DNA of 64,000 bases from Hoeflea_A sp040932035. GTDB lineage: Bacteria > Pseudomonadota > Alphaproteobacteria > Rhizobiales > Rhizobiaceae. The notes under the pieces were generated by a model. That model saw nothing but the letters and a program-made list of their open reading frames with translations, did not search any database and was not told where the DNA came from. Position 1 is the first letter of the stretch; each line of letters opens with the position of its first letter. The position numbers and the translations under genes were made by a program. Shown here piece by piece: positions 16,439 through 23,645 of the stretch. The stretch is from contig NZ_JBFRBB010000002.1 in the NCBI RefSeq assembly GCF_040932035.1, forward strand, positions 868,001-932,000, in the 5' to 3' direction.

Positions 16439-16890
16439 GGTTTCTCCGGCAGGTAGGCAGTCGCTTCGACTTCGATCAGGATTTCGGTGCTCGGCATCAT
16501 ACCGCTGACCTCGACGACGGTCGAAACCGGCGGCTCTTCCGGGAAGAACAGGCCGCGCACTCGGCTATAGTTAGGAAAATCACGCAAGTCCTTGAAATAT
16601 TGTACGAGTTTAAAAACGTCACTCATCTGCCCGCCGTTCAATTCAATCATCGAACGGATGCGGTCGAGCACATACCAGCTCTGCGCCTTGATCGGACCTT
16701 CCTTGAAATCGACGGAAAATTCGCCCGTTTCGCCAAGTGCCGCACGGGCGGCATCGGGCAGGTCTTCATAGCCTGCAACGATCCGCTTCGTATCCGGATC
16801 GACGGCAATGACGCCGGACATGAAGATGAAATCGCCCCGCCGCTTGAAGGCGGAATATCGGGCCAGCGGTTTGGCTATATCGTCGGCCAC
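16435..16890 (-). CDS. RidA/YjgF/Rut-C-like family protein
   Basis: The 151-residue protein has the RidA fold: FIFMSGVIAVDP at the start and VSTVVEVSGMMPSTEILIEVEATAYLP at the end, with the usual V-E-A ending. An insertion in the middle (about residues 35-65) makes it longer than the usual 130. RidA members hydrolyse enamine/imine or similar reactive intermediates. GTG 16890 is chosen because it follows the upstream stop by 11 bp with GGAG at good distance; the longer frame is inside the quinone reductase gene. Confidence 0.82.
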   Translation of the reverse strand: MADDIAKPLARYSAFKRRGDFIFMSGVIAVDPDTKRIVAGYEDLPDAARAALGETGEFSVDFKEGPIKAQSWYVLDRIRSMIELNGGQMSDVFKLVQYFKDLRDFPNYSRVRGLFFPEEPPVSTVVEVSGMMPSTEILIEVEATAYLPEKP

Positions 16891-16901
16891 GAAAACTCCG
16901 G

Positions 16902-17495
16902 TCAGACCTTCGACAGGGCGCGTTCGACCTTGTTTAAAAAACGCGCCCGGTCCTCTTGCGTTGTATGGTTCATATTGTGCAACTGCAGCCAGCGCATGCG
17001 GCACAAGGGGTGGAATAACACCCGTTGGGCCCGCATGAACAGGCTTCTTCCCGGATCACGCACAAGCCGCAGCCACCACCAGGGCGAGCCGGACGTCGTA
17101 ATTCCGATGAAAAGACGGATATTCTTCAATGCGCCGACCGCCCTTTTATGCTTGCCGGGCGCGACATCGAAGGCAACGCCGGGCAGCCACACCCGTTCCA
17201 TCCAGCCCTTGAGCATCGCGGGCGGGCCGTACATCCAGGTCGGATAGATCAGGATGAGGCCTTCCGCCCATTGCAGTGCATCGACATGGCTTTTGACCGC
17301 CGCAATATTCTTTTCCGTCTCGCCGATATAGGTCAGCCATTCTTCGCGCCCGAGTATCGGCTCGAACCCGTCGCGGTAAAGATCGAGCGCGCGGACGTCA
17401 TGTCCACGCGCTGCAAGCGCCGATTGCGCACAATCAAAAAGAGCTGCGCCGTAACTCTCCTCATAGGGATGGCAGAAAATGAGCAGGATACGCAC
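16902..17495 (-). CDS. NAD(P)H-dependent quinone reductase, flavodoxin-like fold (copy 1)
   Basis: The 197-residue paralogue of the 15095-15688 product has the same length and shares LLIFCHPYEESYGAALFD, the motif LILIYPTWMYGPPAMLKGW and LRLVRDPGRSLFMRAQRVLFHP. GTG start at 17495 behind GAGGAG. It lies 9 bp after the solute-binding protein gene and is clearly within the operon. It may regenerate or accept electrons for the FAD-linked oxidase, or reduce a quinone-like intermediate; this is inferred from context only. Confidence 0.88.
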   Translation of the reverse strand: MRILLIFCHPYEESYGAALFDCAQSALAARGHDVRALDLYRDGFEPILGREEWLTYIGETEKNIAAVKSHVDALQWAEGLILIYPTWMYGPPAMLKGWMERVWLPGVAFDVAPGKHKRAVGALKNIRLFIGITTSGSPWWWLRLVRDPGRSLFMRAQRVLFHPLCRMRWLQLHNMNHTTQEDRARFLNKVERALSKV

Positions 17496-17504
17496 GCTTT
17501 CTCC

Positions 17505-18518
17505 TCAATTGCCCTGGAGTTTCTTGGCGATATCGAGGCCGTGGCCCTTATTGACGAACTGATCGGTCGCGACCTTCGAAAGATCCACCGATCCTTCCTC
17601 GATGATCCCGGATTTGACAGCTGTGTCGTAAAAGGCCGAGATACGTTCGGTGCTCAAGGCGCCGATGCCCTTTTCCTTCGCGTCACCGACATCGATGATG
17701 CCGAGTTTTTCGAACTGCGCCATCTCCTTGTCGAGCTTCTCCTTGGTCATTTCCGGATTGTCCTTCATGATCAGCTCGTAGGCCGCCGTCCGGTCGCCAT
17801 AGAGGAAGTTGTACCAGCCCTCGATGGAGGCATCGAGGAAGCGCTGCACGAGTTCGGGATTGTTTTCAACTAGTTCGGCCCGTGTTTCGATCGTCGTCGA
17901 ATAGGTGTTCCAGCCCTGATCGGCAAGCAGATAGGCCACGGGCTTTGCGCCTTCCGCTGCCGCGTAGATCGGCTCGGCCGTGCCGTAACCCTGCTGGACC
18001 ATTTTGTCGTCGGACAGGAACTGCGCCAGATTGTATCCGTATGGCCGCAACTGCTCATTGGCGAAACCGTGATCGGTCACCAGCCACTTCCAGAAACTGA
18101 ACTGGCCGTCCTTCGAAATCAGGATCGTCGGCGCATTCTTCAGATCGCCGAAGTTTGAATAGGCACCCTCATGCGCCATCAGGACTTGCGGGTCCTTCTG
18201 GAAGAAGGCTGCCACCACAACGGTCGGAATGTCGTTGCGCACATTGTCGAAGGACAAGAGCAGGTTGCCCGCCATGAGAAAATCGAGACGCCCGGCCGGA
18301 AGCATTGGCCGGTTGTTGACCTGCGGCCCGCCCATCTTGATTTCGACGTCGAGCCCGTATTTCTCGTAAGTGCCGTCGGCGAGCGCCTGGTAGAACCCGC
18401 CGTGGCCGCCCTGGGCCAGCCAGTTCGTTCCCATCACCACCTTGTCGGCGGCGGCTGCCAGGCCGGTGCTTGCTGCAAGCAATGCGGCAGCGGCTGCAAG
18501 TTTCAGAGTATCCTTCAT
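17505..18518 (-). CDS. ABC transporter substrate-binding protein, NMT1/ThiY/SsuA type
   Basis: The 337-residue periplasmic protein has a signal peptide at about residues 1-23 (LAAAAALLAASTGLAAA). The mature start VVMGTNWLAQGGHGGFYQALADGTYEKYGLDVEI is typical of the NMT1/THI5-like family, which binds pyrimidines, sulfonates or taurine. FLMAGNLLLSFDNV and MVQQGYGTAEPIY are family landmarks. It should deliver substrate to the permease (21146-22003) and ATPase (21984-22799) of the same operon. With a RutR-like regulator and CodA-like enzyme beside it, a pyrimidine-like or hydantoin-like substrate is a reasonable guess. Confidence 0.9.
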   Translation of the reverse strand: MKDTLKLAAAAALLAASTGLAAAADKVVMGTNWLAQGGHGGFYQALADGTYEKYGLDVEIKMGGPQVNNRPMLPAGRLDFLMAGNLLLSFDNVRNDIPTVVVAAFFQKDPQVLMAHEGAYSNFGDLKNAPTILISKDGQFSFWKWLVTDHGFANEQLRPYGYNLAQFLSDDKMVQQGYGTAEPIYAAAEGAKPVAYLLADQGWNTYSTTIETRAELVENNPELVQRFLDASIEGWYNFLYGDRTAAYELIMKDNPEMTKEKLDKEMAQFEKLGIIDVGDAKEKGIGALSTERISAFYDTAVKSGIIEEGSVDLSKVATDQFVNKGHGLDIAKKLQGN

Positions 18519-18555
18519 GTTTCTATCTCCTGTTGCCCTCTGTTTTTTGTTTTTG

Positions 18556-19941
18556 TTATTCGCCTTGAACCGCCATATCGGCGGTCCATCCCCGGGTTTT
18601 TCCCGGATTCATGAGGCCGTGCGGATCGGCCAGTTTCTTGAAATCGATTTGCGCCGTGTCGATCTCCTTCATGCCGCCATCTTCGATGGTGACGACATGC
18701 GGGTCGTAGATCGTACAACCGTCCCGGTCTTCCAGTTCGCCGATCATGGCGTAGATCGCATCGCGCCCGCGATATTTGACGAGCGGCAGCGCGAATATCT
18801 GAATGCGCCCATCCATGCGGGCCATCTCGTGGTGCCAGTAGACGTCATCGCCGTAGCGCTGCATCTGCTCCATGACGAGCTCCGGATCGAAGGGATGCGG
18901 ATAGGCGACCTGAAGATAGGTCCAGCTCTTGTCGACCTTCAGCGCCTGCAGCGTCGTGTGGTTCCAGCCGCACTCATAGGCAGGCTGCAATCCGGCCTGC
19001 CGTAGGTCCGGTTTTTTCATTGCAAAGGAAACCGACCCGCCAAAATCGGATGCCAGCGCCTCGAATTTGGACATTTCATCCGGCGCGACCATGGCAAAGA
19101 CCGCATCGCGATCGTCCGGAAACAGATCGCCGAACTTGGTGTAATAGGGCGCAAAACGTCGTTCCACCGTCGTCAGCAGATAGCAGTCGAGCCCGCTTTC
19201 CTGTGCATTCATGGCAAAGCGCAGCGCCGTATCGTAACCATCGAACAGCACCGCGCAGTGTATCCAGTCGGTCGCCGCCGTCAGCGCCAGTTCAAGTTCG
19301 AGGATGATGCCGTTGGTCCCGTAGGCATGGTGTACCTTCTGAATGTCGTCGGCGTAGAGCTCGATGATCCTCGGCTCCGCCTCGACGGTCATAACCTTGA
19401 CGTAGCGGACATTGCCGTGATCGCGCAGCATGCCATGGCGCAGCGATCCAATGCCGCCCGATCCGCCCGACAGGAAACCGCCGATCGTGGCGATGCGCCG
19501 CGTGGACGGATACATGAGGAGTTGCTGGCCGGTTTCGGTGCAGGCGTCGTCAAGCACGGCGATACGGGCGCCGGCTTCAACCCGGACGCTGCCGGGTTTG
19601 ATCTCGATAATGCGGTTGAGCTTGGTGAGGTCGAGAACAATACCGCCTTCAAGCGGCACGCACTGACCGTAATTGCCCGTCCCGCCGCCGCGAATGGTGA
19701 CGGGCACGCGGTGCCGCGCAACCGCCGAAGCGACGGTCCGTACCTCTTCCTGGGTTTTGGGAATGACAAGCAGCTCGCCGCGTTTGTCCTTCAGCATGTC
19801 GTTGAGGATCGGGCTGTACCAGAAATAGTCCCCGGAACGCACCTTGATCGTTTTTTCGTCGTCGACGACCGAGATGCCGTTCAGATCGGCCCGGAATGCG
19901 TCCCAGTCAATCGTGCGATTTGCAGTCGCCGCCTCACTCAT
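18556..19941 (-). CDS. FAD-binding oxidase, PCMH/GlcD-like
   Basis: The 461-residue protein has the PCMH FAD-binding domain: VTIRGGGTGNYGQCVPLEGGIVLDL near residues 80-104, ARIAVLDDACTETG, and the pyrophosphate loop TIGGFLSGGSGGIGSLRHGM. The C-terminal DPHGLMNPGKTRGW is the usual end of GlcD/D-lactate dehydrogenase-type oxidases. It has no signal peptide. It should oxidise a hydroxy-acid or amine-like intermediate of the pathway. Its ATG overlaps the amidohydrolase stop (ATGA). Confidence 0.88.
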   Translation of the reverse strand: MSEAATANRTIDWDAFRADLNGISVVDDEKTIKVRSGDYFWYSPILNDMLKDKRGELLVIPKTQEEVRTVASAVARHRVPVTIRGGGTGNYGQCVPLEGGIVLDLTKLNRIIEIKPGSVRVEAGARIAVLDDACTETGQQLLMYPSTRRIATIGGFLSGGSGGIGSLRHGMLRDHGNVRYVKVMTVEAEPRIIELYADDIQKVHHAYGTNGIILELELALTAATDWIHCAVLFDGYDTALRFAMNAQESGLDCYLLTTVERRFAPYYTKFGDLFPDDRDAVFAMVAPDEMSKFEALASDFGGSVSFAMKKPDLRQAGLQPAYECGWNHTTLQALKVDKSWTYLQVAYPHPFDPELVMEQMQRYGDDVYWHHEMARMDGRIQIFALPLVKYRGRDAIYAMIGELEDRDGCTIYDPHVVTIEDGGMKEIDTAQIDFKKLADPHGLMNPGKTRGWTADMAVQGE

Positions 19942-21149
19942 GGATTCGTCCTTTCAAAATCTATTTTTCCATCGCGCCACACTTCGCGCGGTGTACCTGG
20001 CCGGGAAATCAGATCGCGGAGATCCGTTGCGTCGAAGCGGAGGAAATCCGCCTTCGCGCCCACGGCCAGATCGCCGGTTTCAGCGCCGCACCAGCGCGCG
20101 GCAGAACCGGATATGGCGTCAAGCCAGTCTTTCGGTTCCAGATGGGCGGCCATGACACCCGCCCGCAACACATCGAACGGGTCATAGTCGCCATAGGGGT
20201 AAAACACGTCCGCCACATTGTCGGACGCAAGGAACACATCCATTCCGGCAGCGCGCGCTTCCCTGACCGGGGCAAGGCCGCGAAGCCGCGGCGTGCGTCC
20301 GTCATTGCGGTCCTGCAGGTAGCTGTTGGTTGTCGGAAGGCACACCAGCCCCACTTTCGCCCTTGCCGCACGGGCAAGCAGTCTGGCGGCTTCGTCAGGC
20401 GGGCGCAGCGACAGCGAACAGACATGACCGCAAAGTACCTGGCGGTCGCCGCCGCGCTTTTCAGCCTCGGCAACAATAGCCTCGAAACCGCGCGCCTCGT
20501 CCTCCAGCCCCTCGTCGACATGAAAATCGAGAGCCAGATCATTGTGGTCGGCGAGTGCGAACGTCTGTCGCATTTTTTCCACGAGGTCGTCGTTTCGGTA
20601 AACGAAAGCGCCCAAAACACCGCCATCCGCGCTGGTGCGCACCGCAATCGGCTCGCCCGCTTCGGCGATCAGGTCAAGCGGGCACAGCGCCACGAGCTGA
20701 AGATGAATACGCCCGCGCCATTCCTGAGCCAGTTCGTTGAGCACGCTCCATGCCAGCGGCACGTCCGGCTCGGTCCAGTCCACATGGGTGCGCATGACGC
20801 TGACGCCGTGCGCATAGGCCTTTTCCAGAGCCCGTGTGGCGCGCTTGCGGATATCCTGTGGCGTCCAGTGCGCCTTGTCTGCGTCCATCCGGTCGATCGC
20901 GTCGAACAGCGACGATGCATCGCTGCCGGTGCGGTCCACGGTGTATGTCTTGTCGAGATGGACATGGATATCGCTCATCAGCGGCAGGACAACACCGCCG
21001 CCATTTTCCGCCGAGTGCTCGATTGCCTTGATGTGCGCACCAGAAATCAGGATGTCGACCGGCTCGGCCGCGCCGCCAATCTGCACACCCCGCAGGACCG
21101 TTCCAAAGCCCGCCGAGCGATCATCCGCTGGTCTGACCGGCGTGTTCAT
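19938..21149 (-). CDS. Amidohydrolase, cytosine deaminase (CodA)-like
   Basis: The 403-residue metal-dependent amidohydrolase has the first metal site in LMSDIHVHLDKTYT (about residues 57-70), a further metal/catalytic set in LDFHVDEG, a histidine in LCGHVCSL, and the late aspartate in FLASDNVADVFYPYGDYDPF. This order is that of cytosine deaminase-type enzymes, which hydrolyse exocyclic amino or ring amide bonds of pyrimidines and related rings. The N-terminal composite beta-domain (residues 1-55) is present. It overlaps both neighbours by 4 bp. The exact substrate is not assignable. Confidence 0.87.
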   Translation of the reverse strand: MNTPVRPADDRSAGFGTVLRGVQIGGAAEPVDILISGAHIKAIEHSAENGGGVVLPLMSDIHVHLDKTYTVDRTGSDASSLFDAIDRMDADKAHWTPQDIRKRATRALEKAYAHGVSVMRTHVDWTEPDVPLAWSVLNELAQEWRGRIHLQLVALCPLDLIAEAGEPIAVRTSADGGVLGAFVYRNDDLVEKMRQTFALADHNDLALDFHVDEGLEDEARGFEAIVAEAEKRGGDRQVLCGHVCSLSLRPPDEAARLLARAARAKVGLVCLPTTNSYLQDRNDGRTPRLRGLAPVREARAAGMDVFLASDNVADVFYPYGDYDPFDVLRAGVMAAHLEPKDWLDAISGSAARWCGAETGDLAVGAKADFLRFDATDLRDLISRPGTPREVWRDGKIDFERTNP

Positions 21150-22003
21150 CTTTCCCTCTTGATTTCGCTCTCGTGCCAGCTGCCGAGAACGAGTTTCGAA
21201 AGCCAGCTGGTGGCGAGGAAAATCGCGATGCCCAAAAGCGAGACCAGGAAGAGTGCAGCGAACATGCGCGGGATCTCGTTGCGGAAGCTCGATTCAAGGA
21301 TGCGCGAGGCAAGACCCGAATTCTGGCCCGCCGTGCCGGCGACGAATTCCGCGACCACCGCACCGATCAGCGCGAGACCGCCGGCGATCTTCAGCGCCGC
21401 CATGAAATAAGGCAGCGCACTCGGCGCCAGCAGATAGCGCAGACGCTGCCACGGCGTTGCCTTGTAGAGCGTGAAAAGGTCACGCAGATTGTGGTCGGCG
21501 CTGCGCAGTCCGATCACCGTGTTGGACAGGATCGGGAAAAAGGCAACAATCCAGGCGCAGATCAAAAGCGCAGCAAATGTGCTGTGCACATAGATGAGGA
21601 TCAGCGGCGCGATCGCCACGATGGGTGTGACCTGCAGGATGACGGCAAAGGGGAAAAGGCTCATCTCGACGGTGCGCGACAGGGCGAACAACATGCCCAG
21701 CGCCACGCCGCCGATAATGGCGAGCGCCAACGAAAACAGTGTCAGCTTGACCGTGAACCAGGCCGACGTCATCAGCGACGGCCCGTCGGTGATCAGCGTC
21801 TCGCCGATACGGCTCGGCGCAGGAATGAGGTAGTGCGGCACCTCGTAATAGATGACCAGCGCCTCCCAGATCAAAAGTGCCAGGGCAAGGGCGGTCGCGG
21901 GCATGATGATGCGCAGTCGGCGTTCCCGCTGTTCCCGCTTTATCAGTTCGGCATTCAGAACGACGCCGTCCTGATCGTCGTCTTCAGTGATCGATTTCAG
22001 CAT
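21146..22003 (-). CDS. ABC transporter permease, SsuC/ThiX type
   Basis: The 285-residue inner-membrane permease has about six hydrophobic segments, the first IIMPATALALALLIWEALVIY. The EAA-type loop is LRDLFTLYKATPWQRLRYLLAPSALPY. It pairs with the NMT1-type binding protein and the ATPase; its start overlaps the ATPase gene by 20 bp. It starts at ATG 22003 and ends with a charged cytoplasmic tail. Confidence 0.92.
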   Translation of the reverse strand: MLKSITEDDDQDGVVLNAELIKREQRERRLRIIMPATALALALLIWEALVIYYEVPHYLIPAPSRIGETLITDGPSLMTSAWFTVKLTLFSLALAIIGGVALGMLFALSRTVEMSLFPFAVILQVTPIVAIAPLILIYVHSTFAALLICAWIVAFFPILSNTVIGLRSADHNLRDLFTLYKATPWQRLRYLLAPSALPYFMAALKIAGGLALIGAVVAEFVAGTAGQNSGLASRILESSFRNEIPRMFAALFLVSLLGIAIFLATSWLSKLVLGSWHESEIKRER

Positions 22004-22799
22004 GGCTCAGCGTTCCTTCCAGCGCCTTCGTTACAAGGCGCGTGTTCTCGGCAAATTCCTGCGATGTCCGGTAAGCGTCGGTGCGCGGATAGCCGCCCGG
22101 CAGCGCAATATCGTTGACGACCCGGCCGGGCCGGGCCGCCATCACCATCACGCGGTTCGACAAGTAGACGGATTCAAAGACGCTGTGGGTGACGAAGACG
22201 ACGGTCAGATTGTGCTCTTCCCATAGTTTCAGCACATCATTGTTGAGCTTGAAGCGCGTCATTTCGTCGAGCGCCGCAAAGGGCTCGTCCATCAGCAACA
22301 GCGCCGGCCGCGTAACCATGGCGCGGGCGATGGAAACGCGCATCTTCATGCCGCCGGAAAGCTCGCGCGGATAGGAACTGCGGAAATTCGACAGCCCGAC
22401 CATGGCGAGCGCCTCTTCGACCTCGGGCGTCGCGGCTTTCTTCGACGTTCCGGCAAGCCGCAGCGGCAGGTAGACATTGTCGAAGACATTCGCCCACGGC
22501 ATCAGCGTCGCCTCCTGAAAGACAAACCCGACGTCACGCCCGTCACCGCCCTCGCCCGCCGGATGGCCGTTCACGGTGATCGAGCCGGCGGATGCAGACA
22601 GAAGGCCGGCGATCATGCGAAGCGCCGTGCTCTTGCCGCACCCGGACGGTCCGAGAAAGCTGACAAATTCGCCGGGCTGGATGGAAACGGACATGCCCTC
22701 CACCGCCAGTGTTCCGTTGCCGAAACGCTTGTGGACGCCGTCCATTTCAATCAGCGGACTGCCGGTATCCGTGTTTCTTTGCTGTTCCATCCCTACCAT
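21984..22799 (-). CDS. ABC transporter ATPase, SsuB/ThiZ type
   Basis: The 271-residue ATPase has Walker A FLGPSGCGKSTALRM (about residues 47-61), signature LSGGMKMRVSIARAM, Walker B ALLLMDEPFAALDEMTR and the switch histidine in VVFVTHSVFESVYL. It energises the permease encoded next. ATG 22799 overlaps the upstream stop; ATG 22790 (MEQQRN), directly behind GGTAGGG, is an equally good start. Confidence 0.93.
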   Translation of the reverse strand: MVGMEQQRNTDTGSPLIEMDGVHKRFGNGTLAVEGMSVSIQPGEFVSFLGPSGCGKSTALRMIAGLLSASAGSITVNGHPAGEGGDGRDVGFVFQEATLMPWANVFDNVYLPLRLAGTSKKAATPEVEEALAMVGLSNFRSSYPRELSGGMKMRVSIARAMVTRPALLLMDEPFAALDEMTRFKLNNDVLKLWEEHNLTVVFVTHSVFESVYLSNRVMVMAARPGRVVNDIALPGGYPRTDAYRTSQEFAENTRLVTKALEGTLSHAEIDH

Positions 22800-23593
22800 T
22801 CCGGTTCGTTTTCAAGCCATGAGAGCGGCGCCCTATGAACGTCTTCCAGCACTTCGACAATCCGCTCCGCCGCATGGTCGATGGTCGCCCTGCCCTTTTC
22901 CGCGGTCGCGGCTGCGGCATTGCCGGCAGCGCCCGCCGGATGCAGATCCTGCGCCTGCCACCCGGGCTTTGCCCCGCGAGACAGGCCGATATGTTTGTAA
23001 TCGCGCTCGAACGTCTCGATCAGCGGGCGGAAGTCGCGCGCCATTTCCATCTCGACCAGTTCCGGGGCCAGCGCCAGCATCATCGAGGTTTCCATGTCGC
23101 CGGCATGAACGCCGAAGCGCTGTTCCTCCTCACTGTAAAGGCCGTCCGGCAGGCCAAGGGCAAACCAGTTGACCGAGAAAACCAGCATGGAGTGGCGAAT
23201 GCGCAGCTCCCTTGCGACGATATCCATCGTCGATATCTGCCCGCCATGGCTGTTGAGCAGCACCAGCTTGCGTACGCCGCTTGCGGCAACGCAGTCGCCG
23301 ATCTCCAGCCAGTTCCGTATCAGCGTTTCGGCGCTGAGGGTCAGCGTGCCGGGATAGCGCCTGTGCTCGTCGCTCTTGCCGATGGCCTGGGTTGGAAGAA
23401 ACAGCGCCGGGTTATCTTCCGGCAGTTTTTCAACCACCGCCCGAACCAGGCCATCGGCGATCGCCGCATCGACACTGAGCGGCAAATGCGGACCGTGCTG
23501 CTCGGTTGCCCCGACCGGCAGAACGGCAATCAGGTTCTCATGATCGAGCCTGGAAAAAGCTTCACTTGTGTAATCGGACCAGTATCGTTTCAT
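22793..23593 (-). CDS. Creatininase-family amidohydrolase
   Basis: The 266-residue protein is of the creatininase/MftE/FAPy-deformylase family. It has PVGATEQHGPHLPLSVDAAIADGL (about residues 26-49), the metal-binding Glu and His in this segment, VLLNSHGGQISTMDIVARELR near 120, and VHAGDMETSMMLALAPELV near 165. These enzymes hydrolyse cyclic amides or formamides with two metal ions. Its place between an AceE-like enzyme and an ABC transporter suggests opening of a ring amide or removal of a formyl group. Start ATG 23593. Confidence 0.9.
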   Translation of the reverse strand: MKRYWSDYTSEAFSRLDHENLIAVLPVGATEQHGPHLPLSVDAAIADGLVRAVVEKLPEDNPALFLPTQAIGKSDEHRRYPGTLTLSAETLIRNWLEIGDCVAASGVRKLVLLNSHGGQISTMDIVARELRIRHSMLVFSVNWFALGLPDGLYSEEEQRFGVHAGDMETSMMLALAPELVEMEMARDFRPLIETFERDYKHIGLSRGAKPGWQAQDLHPAGAAGNAAAATAEKGRATIDHAAERIVEVLEDVHRAPLSWLENEPEW

Positions 23594-23645
23594 CGCAGTT
23601 TCATCCGTTCCGCCTCGAATTCGGTCTTCGTCCCAAGTCCCCTGC

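Noticed and set aside
19896..21410. 504-codon open frame on the plus strand
   Set aside because: It is antisense to the amidohydrolase, oxidase and permease genes, with no recognisable motif.
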